A stretch of DNA of 64,000 nt, taken from Fibrivirga algicola (lineage in GTDB: Bacteria; Bacteroidota; Bacteroidia; Cytophagales; Spirosomataceae). Made by a program: the position numbers and the translations under genes. This document shows, piece after piece, positions 53,284-62,186 of the stretch. A model generated the notes under the pieces. The model was not told where the DNA came from, did not search any database, and was given only the letters and a program-made list of their open reading frames with translations. Each line of letters starts with the position of its first letter. Positions within the stretch are counted from its first letter, which is position 1. The DNA lies in NCBI RefSeq assembly GCF_011742925.1, contig NZ_WAEL01000010.1, positions 1 to 64,000 of the forward strand, given 5' to 3'.

Positions 53284-54480
53284 ATGCTTTTCCAACATCC
53301 ATCGCTTCTCTGGGGTTTGCTTGCTGTTGCCGTGCCGATTGCCCTGCATTTCTGGCATCAGCAACAGGCGAAACCAATGCCCTGGGCCATGTTGCGCTGG
53401 CTCGAAACGCCTAACCAGCCGCCTAAACGAGGATTCCGGTTCGACAACTGGCTGCTGCTTCTATTACGGTGTTTGCTGCTCATCGCGCTCACGCTGCTGC
53501 TGGCCCGCCCTTCGCTGAATACACCAGACAAAGCTCCCGCCGGTCGGAAAATACACCTAGTCGAGCCGAGCACGGCGGTGATTCGTGCGTACCGGTTTGA
53601 GCTGGAACAGGCCCTGGCCAGGCAGGAACGGCTGGTTTGGGCCACTACGCCGCTTACACCTGTTACGTCACTGACCGACTTGCCGACGGGCGCCTTACCT
53701 AACCTACTACAGTGGCAAACGGCTATCCATGAACTGGCTGAACCCGAGGTACAACTGCACACGTACCTGACCAACAGCACGGCCTGGACCGATGCGCCCC
53801 GCTTACACGTACCCACCGGTTTTGTGCTACATGCGGCCGATGCCCCGGCTACGAACTCGTCGCTACGGGCTATTGCACTGCCCTCTGGCAAGCAGCTAAC
53901 CCTCGGCTCGGATAAGCGGCTGGCGGTGGTCGCCGGGGCCGTATCCCCCGACAGGGTGGCAGCTACGGCTCCGTTGCGGGTGCTGTTGCAGGTCAGGCAG
54001 GCCGATGAACGACGTACTATTCAGGCAGCGCTTACTGCACTTACAACGGTGTATGGCCTGCCGTTCACGATCGACAATCAGCCTGTTCAGGGGATAACTT
54101 ACGCCTGGGTGTTGACCGACCAGGCGGTAGCTGACCCGTTGCCAGGTACGTTGTATACGCTCACCGGGCAGGTAGGGAACGCAGATCGAGCAAACGTTAC
54201 CTACGTACCCGAGCCGCTAATGCCGCAAACAAACGAACTGGTTACGAGCGGGCAGTTGCCCGAGTGGCTGGCTGGCCAATTGCTGAATCACCTGGGTATG
54301 TCGGCAGAGGTGGCTCCGCTACCACGTGCACAACTGGCGTCGTTGTTCGTGGCTGACCAGTCCGCCGAGACGGTGAATACCGCCACCCATCCCGTAAACT
54401 GGTTACAGACCGGGTTATTGCTGTTATTTTTAGGATTGTTGCTGGCCGAACGCTACCTGGCCAGTCAGCGGCAGGCGTAA
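53284..54480 (+). CDS. BatA-domain membrane protein
   Basis: The protein has 398 residues. The N-terminus (MLFQHPSLLWGLLAVAVPIALHFWHQQQ ... WLLLLLRCLLLIALTLLLARP) is the two-helix 'aerotolerance regulator N-terminal' (BatA-type) domain. A large, weakly conserved soluble region follows, and a final helix near 370-390 (WLQTGLLLLFLGLLLAERYLA) closes the protein. No intact MIDAS motif is seen, so the vWA-like part is degenerate or absent. It is the usual third member of MoxR-DUF58-BatA clusters and is expected in the inner membrane with its main domain on the periplasmic side. Confidence 0.83.
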   Translation: MLFQHPSLLWGLLAVAVPIALHFWHQQQAKPMPWAMLRWLETPNQPPKRGFRFDNWLLLLLRCLLLIALTLLLARPSLNTPDKAPAGRKIHLVEPSTAVIRAYRFELEQALARQERLVWATTPLTPVTSLTDLPTGALPNLLQWQTAIHELAEPEVQLHTYLTNSTAWTDAPRLHVPTGFVLHAADAPATNSSLRAIALPSGKQLTLGSDKRLAVVAGAVSPDRVAATAPLRVLLQVRQADERRTIQAALTALTTVYGLPFTIDNQPVQGITYAWVLTDQAVADPLPGTLYTLTGQVGNADRANVTYVPEPLMPQTNELVTSGQLPEWLAGQLLNHLGMSAEVAPLPRAQLASLFVADQSAETVNTATHPVNWLQTGLLLLFLGLLLAERYLASQRQA

Positions 54481-54569
54481 GTAGCCTGAAGCCGAAGCTT
54501 CAGGAGTAAAAAAACACATACTACCAAAGCTGGAGCAGAAGCGACTGCCCGGTTAGGTGCTACCTGGTT

Positions 54570-56831
54570 ATGCAGTCACTTCATCAACTTATTCGTTCTG
54601 TTACTACGCAGCTCTATACCAACGGCGTGCTGAAAAGTGTACTGATTGGCCTATCTGCTGGACTATTGGTTGCGTTGCTGCCGGTTGGTATCGGCTTTGT
54701 GCTGGGTACGTGGGTGCTGACCACCGTTGGTGCTGCCTGGTGGCTCGGTGCGTTTGAACCCAAGCGGGAAGCAGCCATCGGACTGCTGCACAAAACGCTG
54801 GGCCAGACCGAATATAGCCTGCCGCTGCTGACCAAAGAGCACCCAAATCTGGCTGAACAACTGCAACTCGAACGCCTTGCTGAGCAAGCCGCACAGACGC
54901 CCCAGCCGCTTGTCGCGTTTCAAAACCTTCGGCCGTATCTGTTCCTGTTCCTGGCTTCTTCTGCTGTTTTCGGCGTGATCCACTTTTGGCCGAACCAATC
55001 AGCCAAAGCCGCCGATGAGGTAGTACAGTTGCCGACCAGTTCCTCTGAAAAACGAGCTACACCCATCGTACCGCCTGCGTTCCGGTCGGCCGAACTGACG
55101 GTATCACCCCCAGCTTACACCGGATTACCTACCCGCACCAGCGGCGATTTGAACGTGACGGCCTACGTCGGCTCGTCCCTAAGCTGGCAGGTGACTCTGA
55201 GCGAAACAAGCCGGGTGGCGGTGCGGCTGGTGAATAGCCGGGGCGATGAGTTGCCGTTCTCCCGCCAACAGACTGGTTTTCGGTATCAGGATCGGCTGCT
55301 GAATTCGGGGCTGTATGCGCTTCGGGCCTACTGGAAAACGCCAGCCAACAAAGACTCCCTGATTTACCAGTCCGACTTCTACCGCCTTGATGCCCGGGCC
55401 GATATTCCGCCGGTGATTAAACCCACGGCGAAGGAGCTGTACCGGTTTCACAAGATGGGCGAGCCGATGCAGGTACGGGTGACGGCCCAGATCTCCGACG
55501 ATTTTCGGGTGCAGCAGGCCTTCATTGTGGCTACCCTGGCACGCGGGTCGGGCGAGAACGTAAAGTTTCGCGAAAGCCGTTTCCCCGTGAGCAATGGGCC
55601 ATTCAAAATGGCGCAGGCCAGCCACACGCTCGATCTGGCCAAACTCGGTTTTGCTCCCGGTGACGAACTGTATTACTACTGGGCAGCCATCGATAACCGC
55701 CAACCTGAACCCCAACTGACCAAATCGGATACATATTTTGTGGTGTTTAAAGACACGGCTAGAAACGAAGAAGCCGAACTGGCCACAATGGCCGTAAACA
55801 TCATGCCCGAGTATTTTCGTAGTCAGCGGCAGATCATTATCGATACGGACAAGCTGATTGCCAAGCGGAAAAAGCTAGCGGCCAAAGCGTTCAACGCGGA
55901 GTCGAACGAGATTGGCTTCGATCAGAAAGTGCTTCGCCTGCGCTACGGGCAGTACATGGGTGAGGAGTTTGAAAACCAGATTGGTGGTCATACACCCCTG
56001 GCCGACAACGACGCTAACCTGCTCGATGGGTATATGCACAAGCACGACACTGAGCAGGAAAAAAGCGGTGAAGCCGCCCCCAAATCATTCGCGTTTAAAC
56101 TGGCTGAAAAAGCCGAACAACAGGCCGCTGCCAAAGCCGAAGTGGGCCACGATCACGACGACCACAGCGCACAAAATGGCGATAAAGACCCCCTGGCAGC
56201 TATGATGGAGCAATATGTGCACAACCACGACAATGGCGAAGTGAACACGTTCTACGAACAATCGACGCGCAGTTTGCTGAAAATGGCCCTGGAACAGATG
56301 TGGCAGTCAGAGCTGCAGTTGCGGCTGTATGAACCCGAAAAAGCACGTCCATTTGAGGTGAAAGCCCTCGAATACCTGAAAATAGCCCAGCAGAAAGCTC
56401 GTGCCTATGCCAAAAAGAGTGGCTATGATCCGCCACCGCTGAAAGAGAAAGAAACCCGCCTGACCGGTGAGCTAGGCGACGCTCCCGAAAAGCATCAGAT
56501 GGCGCGCCAATATGCCAACGTACCCGTGGCCACGCTCGTTGCCGAGGTACTGGGCCTGATCGATTTGCCGAAGCTAACGCCTGGTCAGCGGCAACAGGTT
56601 AGTCAGTTGAGTGCGGCACTGAGTGGACCGTTGATGCGGAGTGGTATGCCCAACTGGTCGGTCCTGACCGATTTGCAGCGGCTTGCTTCGGGGCAACGGT
56701 TATCGCCAGCAGCCATTGCACAACTACAGACTAAACTGGCGCTGTTTGTTCCTGCCTCAACTGCCGGTAGCCGCCCAACGTCGGTAGCCGAAAAACGCCT
56801 GGAAGATGCTTTCTGGCGCGGCATGAAATGA
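54570..56831 (+). CDS. DUF4175-like membrane protein
   Basis: The protein has 753 residues. Two membrane segments lie near residues 19-55 and a third at about 122-140 (LFLFLASSAVFGVIHFW); the rest is probably periplasmic. The middle shows DUF4175-type Ig-like elements (SAELTVSPPAYTGLPTRTSGDLN, YWKTPANKDSLIYQSDFYRLDARADIPPVIKPT) and then a long helical region (RSQRQIIIDTDKLIAKRKKLA ...). A His/Asp-rich segment lies around 525-545 (GHDHDDHSAQNGDKD), with further HKHD and HNHD clusters. It follows the BatA-like gene by 89 bp. Function is unknown; part of the same envelope cluster. Confidence 0.8.
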   Translation: MQSLHQLIRSVTTQLYTNGVLKSVLIGLSAGLLVALLPVGIGFVLGTWVLTTVGAAWWLGAFEPKREAAIGLLHKTLGQTEYSLPLLTKEHPNLAEQLQLERLAEQAAQTPQPLVAFQNLRPYLFLFLASSAVFGVIHFWPNQSAKAADEVVQLPTSSSEKRATPIVPPAFRSAELTVSPPAYTGLPTRTSGDLNVTAYVGSSLSWQVTLSETSRVAVRLVNSRGDELPFSRQQTGFRYQDRLLNSGLYALRAYWKTPANKDSLIYQSDFYRLDARADIPPVIKPTAKELYRFHKMGEPMQVRVTAQISDDFRVQQAFIVATLARGSGENVKFRESRFPVSNGPFKMAQASHTLDLAKLGFAPGDELYYYWAAIDNRQPEPQLTKSDTYFVVFKDTARNEEAELATMAVNIMPEYFRSQRQIIIDTDKLIAKRKKLAAKAFNAESNEIGFDQKVLRLRYGQYMGEEFENQIGGHTPLADNDANLLDGYMHKHDTEQEKSGEAAPKSFAFKLAEKAEQQAAAKAEVGHDHDDHSAQNGDKDPLAAMMEQYVHNHDNGEVNTFYEQSTRSLLKMALEQMWQSELQLRLYEPEKARPFEVKALEYLKIAQQKARAYAKKSGYDPPPLKEKETRLTGELGDAPEKHQMARQYANVPVATLVAEVLGLIDLPKLTPGQRQQVSQLSAALSGPLMRSGMPNWSVLTDLQRLASGQRLSPAAIAQLQTKLALFVPASTAGSRPTSVAEKRLEDAFWRGMK

Positions 56832-56833
56832 AC

Positions 56834-56861
56834 CGTACCACGGACTCAAGTCCGTGGTACG
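56834..56861. terminator. 12-13-bp palindrome after the DUF4175 gene
   Basis: CGTACCACGGACT and AGTCCGTGGTACG pair with almost no loop, 3 bp after the stop. A CAGGTACGT (56875-56883) follows. A segment at about 56897-56965 (GTCACCCTGAACCTGTCG ... GTCGAAGGGC) resembles a common dispersed repeat interrupted by ~25 bp. Confidence 0.55.
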
Positions 56862-57017
56862 TAGACAGGAAACCCAGGTACGTTCATGAGAGACTTGGTT
56901 ATTCTGTCACCCTGAACCTGTCGGGGATCGCGGCGGCGAACCGGCCTGGTCGAAGGGCACGACTAGCGAAGCCGACGTTATATCAACTACCCATTAAGTC
57001 GCATTTCTCCCCTTCCG

Positions 57018-58712
57018 ATGACCATTTCTCCCCTCGACTGGACGTTACCCGAAACCTGGTTACTGGCTTTTCTAGTGTTGGCACTGCTGGTATTGCCCAT
57101 CTGGTTACAGCGCCGACAGCGAGGACTGAGCCCTAGTCGCAAAGCGGTTCGGCTGGGCTTACACGGCCTGCTGTGGCTGGCCGTGCTGGGTTTGTGGCTT
57201 CAGCCACGCTGGCAACAGACGCTGCCGTCGGGATCAATCCTGCTGGCCGCCGATAACGTACCTGCCGACTATGTGCGCTCGACGGCCGCTGACCTGGGTA
57301 TCAAAACAACCTTCTCCGCTGCCGCTTTTCGGGCGATGAAAACAACCGTGCCCGTCGATACGGTCTGGCTGTTGGGGCAGGACTTCCCGGGCGATGTGTT
57401 GGCGAAACTGTCGCGGCAGTTGGTAACCTGGTTGCCATACAATGCACCCGGTCAGCTTCAGCAATTACGCTGGAAAGGGGTTGTTCGGCAGGGCGAGCAG
57501 CAAACCGTAACGGGTAAACTAAATACGGAAGAAGGCGGGATGCTTCGGCTAAAGTTTGGCCAGAAAACGGTTGATAGTACACGGCTTACCGGCGACGATC
57601 AGGCGTTTAAACTGGCGTATGTGGCTTTCTCGCGCGGACGTACCCAGCTAACTCTCTGGCTCGACAAAACAGTGCTTGATACGGTTCGCTTTGTGGCCCG
57701 CCCCGCCGAAAAGCTACGCGTCCGTTTTGTGCTCGACGCGCCCGATTTTGAAACCCGCGCCCTGGCCGACTGGCTGGGTCAGCAGGGAAACGCCGTTGAG
57801 TTAACCAACCGGCTATCAAAGGGCATTGGCAGTGAACTAACCATTAACAAAGCAACAGCCGGTACGTTGCCTGACCTGGTTGTTACCGACCCGGCCAACG
57901 TTACAAATCCGCTGGTCAGTAAGTCGTTGGCAGCCGGGAAAAGCGTTCTGATCCTAAACCTGACCCGGCCCGATGTAGACGTACCTGGCATTAACCGGGC
58001 GTTGCGCACCAGTTTGCAGGTCCGTCGGATTCCCGGCAAAGACACTATCCGCATCAGCCCCGACCTGACTGCCCTACCGTTCCGGTTTCAACCTGCCATG
58101 GGGACGTCTCTGGTGGCTGGTTTCCCAGTGGCCGTACAGCCAGTTGGTGGACGTGTAGCAATCAGTCTGTTGGCCGAAACTTTTCCGCTGCGGCTGAGCG
58201 GTGATACGACCGGGTATACCCGGCTCTGGCTATCAATGCTAGCGCCACTTCGTCCTGCCGGGAAAAACAACGTGCAGGTCGACGCACCTGTACTGGTACA
58301 CCGCCCTGCCCATATTGCGGTCAATAATGCCAGCATTGTACCTACGCGGTTGAAGGTTGGTGCCGATACGTTGCAGCTGCAGCCTGCGCCGATAAATGCC
58401 CGCTCGTATGAGGCTACCGGCCGGTTCGCCAGGGCGGGTTGGTTGCCGGTGCAGGACACGCTCTCCCTATATGCCTACGGCAACGTACCTGAGGGGACTG
58501 CCGATAGCCTTAGCAACCATGGCGTGGGTGCCGTGGCCCAGCGCGAGCAGGTAGCCAGTTGGGTACGAGTCCATCGCCGCTACGGTGCTGCACCCGGTCA
58601 GACGGACTCGACAGCGGCGCGTACCATCGAAAAAGCCATCCCTGACTGGGGATGGCTGCTCGTTATCGGCCTGCTCCTAAGTGCGCTCTGGATCGAACCG
58701 AAGCTGGGGTGA
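57018..58712 (+). CDS. Membrane protein of unknown function ending the MoxR cluster
   Basis: The protein has 564 residues. Two N-terminal helices (LAFLVLALLVLPIWL and LGLHGLLWLAVLGLWL) and one C-terminal helix (WLLVIGLLLSALWIEPK) frame a large periplasmic region. The middle (KLRVRFVLDAPDFETRALADWLGQQGNAVELTNRLSKG) and LVVTDPANVTNPLVSKSLAAGKSVLILNL resemble the glutamine-amidotransferase-like region found at the end of BatA-type and DUF4159-linked membrane proteins. I do not recognise an exact family. It closes the DUF4159-MoxR-DUF58-BatA-DUF4175 series, 186 bp after DUF4175, and is followed by a 41-bp hairpin. Confidence 0.75.
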   Translation: MTISPLDWTLPETWLLAFLVLALLVLPIWLQRRQRGLSPSRKAVRLGLHGLLWLAVLGLWLQPRWQQTLPSGSILLAADNVPADYVRSTAADLGIKTTFSAAAFRAMKTTVPVDTVWLLGQDFPGDVLAKLSRQLVTWLPYNAPGQLQQLRWKGVVRQGEQQTVTGKLNTEEGGMLRLKFGQKTVDSTRLTGDDQAFKLAYVAFSRGRTQLTLWLDKTVLDTVRFVARPAEKLRVRFVLDAPDFETRALADWLGQQGNAVELTNRLSKGIGSELTINKATAGTLPDLVVTDPANVTNPLVSKSLAAGKSVLILNLTRPDVDVPGINRALRTSLQVRRIPGKDTIRISPDLTALPFRFQPAMGTSLVAGFPVAVQPVGGRVAISLLAETFPLRLSGDTTGYTRLWLSMLAPLRPAGKNNVQVDAPVLVHRPAHIAVNNASIVPTRLKVGADTLQLQPAPINARSYEATGRFARAGWLPVQDTLSLYAYGNVPEGTADSLSNHGVGAVAQREQVASWVRVHRRYGAAPGQTDSTAARTIEKAIPDWGWLLVIGLLLSALWIEPKLG

Positions 58713-58717
58713 AGGGA

Positions 58718-58817
58718 GTTTGTCGTTTGGTCGGTCCGCCGGTGCGGTTGCGCTGCTATTGAACGTACCTGAGCTGTAGCAGCGCACCCGCACCGGCGGA
58801 CCGATCAAACGACAAAC
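58718..58817. terminator. 41-bp hairpin with a 9-mer in its loop
   Basis: Arms 58718-58758 and 58777-58817 pair with two mismatches. Both contain CGGTCCGCCGGTGCGG or its complement. The 18-nt loop holds ACGTACCTG (58763-58771). It lies between convergent genes, 5 bp after one stop and 7 bp before the other. Confidence 0.75.
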
Positions 58818-58824
58818 CTCAAAC

Positions 58825-59910
58825 CTATTTTATATACCTGAAGTCTTCGTCACCTTTCAGCTTGAGTAGTACCTCATACATGAGGCGGATCACAGACTGC
58901 ACGTCTTCCTGATGCACCGTTTCAACCGTGGTGTGCATGTATTTCAGCGGTAGCGAAATCAGGGCAGAGGCAACGCCTTCGGCGGCATAGGCAAAGGCAT
59001 CGGTATCGGTGCCTGTCGACCGGCTAACGGCCTGACGCTGGAACGCAATCTCCTGGCTATTGGCCACGTCGATCATGAAATCGAGCAGGTTGTTCTGTAC
59101 GGCGGGGCCATAGCACAACACCGGGCCACTGCCGCATTTTAGGTCACCCTGCTCTTTTTTATCGTACTTCGGCGACTGCGTATCGTGCGTCACGTCGGTG
59201 CAAATAGCCAGATCTGGTTTCAGGCGGCGGGCAATCATCTCAGCGCCCCGCAGACCAATTTCTTCCTGCACCGCATTCACGATGTAGAGCGTATAGGGCA
59301 GGCGAATCCCGTTTTCTTTTAACTGACGGGCTACTTCGGCAATCATGAAGCCACCCATGCGGTTGTCGAGCGCCCGACCCACGAAATACCGGCCGTTCAT
59401 CTCCGTTAGACCATCTACGAAGGTGCAGACCGTGCCAACGTGAATGCCCATCTCCAGGACTTCATCTTTGGTGTGCGCGCCCACGTCGATAAACAGGTCG
59501 GTTACCTTGGGAGCAGTGTCTTTCGCCAGGTCGCGCACGTGAATGGCGGGCCAACCGAATACGCCCTGCACAACGCCCTGTTTGGTGTGCAGATTAACCC
59601 GCATAGAGGGGGCAATAACGGCATCGGACCCGCCATTGCGGCGCACATACAGATAGCCATCGTCGGAGATGAAGTTCACAAACCACGAAATCTCGTCGGA
59701 GTGGGCTTCAATCACCACTTTGTAGTCTTTGTTCGGTGAATCGTCGGCACCGTGAATGACGCCAACGGCCGTGCCATAGGTATCAACAATGTATTCGTCG
59801 ATATACGGCTTCAGGTAGTCGAGCCAGAGTTGCTGCCCCGATGATTCAAAGCCCGTTGGCGAGGCATTGTTCAGGTACGTGTAAAGAAACGTTTTGCTGT
59901 TTTCAGTCAT
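58825..59910 (-). CDS. M42 family metallo-aminopeptidase
   Basis: The protein has 361 residues, normal for M42. The dinuclear zinc ligands are visible: His in VVIEAHSDEISW, Asp in GRALDNRMGG, the catalytic Glu-Glu in NAVQEEIGLRGAE, Asp in AICTDVTHD, and the last His in KYMHTTVETVHQED. The dodecameric M42 enzymes (also called endoglucanase M in some annotations) act as cytoplasmic aminopeptidases. No signal peptide. It stands next to the glycosyltransferase pair upstream on the same strand (41 bp to the next gene) but probably has no role in their pathway. Confidence 0.92.
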   Translation of the reverse strand: MTENSKTFLYTYLNNASPTGFESSGQQLWLDYLKPYIDEYIVDTYGTAVGVIHGADDSPNKDYKVVIEAHSDEISWFVNFISDDGYLYVRRNGGSDAVIAPSMRVNLHTKQGVVQGVFGWPAIHVRDLAKDTAPKVTDLFIDVGAHTKDEVLEMGIHVGTVCTFVDGLTEMNGRYFVGRALDNRMGGFMIAEVARQLKENGIRLPYTLYIVNAVQEEIGLRGAEMIARRLKPDLAICTDVTHDTQSPKYDKKEQGDLKCGSGPVLCYGPAVQNNLLDFMIDVANSQEIAFQRQAVSRSTGTDTDAFAYAAEGVASALISLPLKYMHTTVETVHQEDVQSVIRLMYEVLLKLKGDEDFRYIK

Positions 59911-59951
59911 AGGAGTGGGGGTTGGGGGGTAACATCAAACCTCAAACTATA

Positions 59952-61055
59952 TTAAAGTATGCTTTCCAGGGTTTCAATCCAGCGTTTGGCTTCGGCCTGC
60001 TGGGTTTGGGTAGTAATGGCTGTTTGCAGTTTGTTCTTGTCGATCATGGTTTGGCCGGTCTGCACGCGCAGCATGGCTTCGGCCAGGGCTTTTGGGTAAA
60101 AGCCTTCGACCATCTCGCCCATACCGGGTTTCACAAACTCCTTGATACCCCCCGAATTAAAGCCAACGATAGGCTTTCCCAACACCGATGCTTCGCGCAT
60201 CACGATGGGGTATGAGTCTTCACGCGAGGTCAGGCAGAAGCCATCGCAGGCGTTGAAATAGCTGAAATACTGCGTCGATTGCTCGGTCAGGAACCGGACA
60301 TTCAGGTTGTAGGTCTTGATGTATTGCTCCACATAATAGGTCATGCCGGTTTTGCGGGCGGGTCCCATCCAGATAAAAGGCGTGCCGGCGGGCAGTTCGC
60401 GCAGAATATCCGGAATCATATCGAATCCCTTCCGGTTCGACCAGGCCCCCGACATCAACCAGACAAACTCATCGTCGCGGAATCCTAATTCCTTACGTAC
60501 CTCGGCGCGGTCGCGGGTGGGTTTGATCTGCTCTACGTTGATCAGCCCGTGCATGAGTACTACGTTTTTGTAGCCCATGTTTTCGAGGTTGTCGACCACC
60601 GTTTGCGAGGCGGTAAAGAGCAGTTTGGCGTTATCGAGCATCTGCTTGAACTCGTCGTAGCCACGTTCGTCGTATTCCTGCACCAGCTCATGTACGTGCA
60701 GTACATACGGTTGCCCCAGCCTGATCGCCAGTTGCGCATATTCGGGCATGGCAATGGTATTGATATACCACAGATCTGCCTTTTCTGCTTTGTGGGCGTC
60801 TTCGAGCGACTTTAAATGGGGGATACTCCCCATTAGTTTGTGAACGGCCGTTTCGTAAAGCCGGTAGCTAAACCGGTCTGACTGCGGACTGAAATAGAGT
60901 GGACAGTTGAACTCCGCCAGATCGAGCTGACCTGCCCGGCGGCTAAACATGGCGTACCGGCGACTATCGCTCTTCGGTGCATAATGCATGTAGTTGAGCA
61001 GCGTCGTGACAGACCCTGAACGGTTAGCCACCGGTGTAATAAACAGTAGTTTCAT
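59952..61055 (-). CDS. Family 4 glycosyltransferase
   Basis: The protein has 367 residues. The GT-B fold is seen in LLFITPVANRSGSVTTLLNYMHYA, VLHVHELVQEYDERG, LFTASQTVVDNLENMGYKNVVLMHG and the C-terminal GREFVWLMSGAWSNRKGFDMIPDIL-like nucleotide-binding region, followed by FNACDGFCLTSREDSYPIVMREASVLGKPIVGFNSGGIKEFV, with the EX7E-type acceptor site. It is a cytoplasmic sugar transferase; donor and acceptor are unknown. A family 2 enzyme starts upstream (end 53 bp away), and the two probably act on one polysaccharide or glycoprotein glycan. Confidence 0.9.
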   Translation of the reverse strand: MKLLFITPVANRSGSVTTLLNYMHYAPKSDSRRYAMFSRRAGQLDLAEFNCPLYFSPQSDRFSYRLYETAVHKLMGSIPHLKSLEDAHKAEKADLWYINTIAMPEYAQLAIRLGQPYVLHVHELVQEYDERGYDEFKQMLDNAKLLFTASQTVVDNLENMGYKNVVLMHGLINVEQIKPTRDRAEVRKELGFRDDEFVWLMSGAWSNRKGFDMIPDILRELPAGTPFIWMGPARKTGMTYYVEQYIKTYNLNVRFLTEQSTQYFSYFNACDGFCLTSREDSYPIVMREASVLGKPIVGFNSGGIKEFVKPGMGEMVEGFYPKALAEAMLRVQTGQTMIDKNKLQTAITTQTQQAEAKRWIETLESIL

Positions 61056-61108
61056 TGAATCGGGCAGGCAGTTGGCGGACGCACGCGGGTAGGGAGCTAT
61101 CCGGTGCG

Positions 61109-62116
61109 TTAGACTTTAAAGAAATGAGTTTGGTTGAAGAGGGTCTTCCAAAAGAAACGGCTAAAGATACCGACTTGTTGGGCAAATGCCCGTTGATTAT
61201 CCAATTCGCTCAGCAGCGGTTTACCCTGCCGCAAATTCACACTTAGTTTCCATATATAAATGATGGGTACCAGGGTCCAGTAGTGCAGCATGAGCAGCAG
61301 ATAGGCCCCAACACCATATTGCTTACGAATCCAGAGCAGGTTAGATACCTGCATCTGGGTTTTGAAACGGTTGATGTACGTTACCTCACGGGCCTGGTAG
61401 GTGGGGTCGCTGCCGTATTCGAGGTGCACGAAAAAACCATCGCGCAAGACCAGCATACGACCCTGTTGTCCAAGCCGCCAGCTCCATTCTACATCTTCGC
61501 CGTACATAAAGAAATTCTCGTCGAGCATGCCCGCCTTGTCGACGGTCGAGCGACGGGTCATCAGAAACGCCCCAATGATCCAGTCTACCTGATTCGGGTC
61601 GGCGTAAACGGTATCGGGAAGTTGACGGTATAGCCAGTTTTGGACCGTCGGGTGCGTGGGCAGGATGTAAAACGGCCGCCGGATTTCGCCGAATCGGGTG
61701 TACATCTGCGTATGCACCTGCCCCTCCCGGTTGATCTGCATGGCTCCAACCGCCGCCACATCGGGTTGCTCGTCGAGCAGACGGGAGCAGCGCCCAATGA
61801 GGTTGTCGCGCAGGAGTGTGTCGGAGTTGAGCAGCAGGTAATTTCGGCCCCACGCCTGTCTCATGGCGTAGTTGTTGGCTCGGCCAAATCCGGCGTTGTA
61901 GCCCATATCGAACCAACGTACCTGAGGATGCGTGTCCACTGGAAAGGCGGAACGTACCCGCGCTTCACTGTCGTCGCCCGATTGGTTGTCGACAATTACA
62001 ACCTCGAAGGTGATACCTGTTGTGTGGTGGAACACAGAGTGCAGGCAATCGACAATCAACTGAGGGGTTTTGTAATTGACAATCAGGATAGACAGATCAG
62101 GCGTGAGTTCGGGCAT
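61109..62116 (-). CDS. Family 2 glycosyltransferase (rhamnosyltransferase-like)
   Basis: The protein has 335 residues from ATG 62116; a TTG at 62125 adds three residues. The GT-A core is DLSILIVNYKTPQLIVDCLHSVFHHT, FEVVIVDNQSGDDSEARV, the DxD-like NSDTLLRDNL, VDWIIGAFLMTRRS and FFMYGEDVEWSWRLGQQG. This order is common in rhamnosyl- or related transferases for surface polysaccharides. A membrane-associated C-terminal helix (YLLLMLHYWTLVPIIYIW) is present. It is in the same direction as the GT4 gene and downstream of lepA, with a hairpin between. Confidence 0.88.
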   Translation of the reverse strand: MPELTPDLSILIVNYKTPQLIVDCLHSVFHHTTGITFEVVIVDNQSGDDSEARVRSAFPVDTHPQVRWFDMGYNAGFGRANNYAMRQAWGRNYLLLNSDTLLRDNLIGRCSRLLDEQPDVAAVGAMQINREGQVHTQMYTRFGEIRRPFYILPTHPTVQNWLYRQLPDTVYADPNQVDWIIGAFLMTRRSTVDKAGMLDENFFMYGEDVEWSWRLGQQGRMLVLRDGFFVHLEYGSDPTYQAREVTYINRFKTQMQVSNLLWIRKQYGVGAYLLLMLHYWTLVPIIYIWKLSVNLRQGKPLLSELDNQRAFAQQVGIFSRFFWKTLFNQTHFFKV

Positions 62117-62186
62117 TGGTCGCAAATGGAGAGGGCAAAAGTAACGTCATCTGCCGGAAGCGTCAAGCCGGGTAGTAGCTTACTAG

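Larger units (their letters stand above)
1385..61924. repeat. Dispersed 9-mer CAGGTACGT, at least 35 copies
   Basis: Plus-strand copies start at 1385, 1907, 7833, 8992, 10914, 20472, 25493, 29863, 31923, 35167, 36057, 36668, 37814, 46151, 47285, 49089, 54143, 56875 and 59872. Complement copies (ACGTACCTG) start at 12469, 21365, 24433, 33007, 38873, 41588, 41963, 42055, 43369, 48573, 53761, 57256, 57979, 58483, 58763 and 61916. Six more share the 8-bp core (14737, 20401, 27887, 39898, 45903, 60495). They lie in genes of both directions, in several reading frames (TYL, QVR, NVP), and in gaps. Confidence 0.85.
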
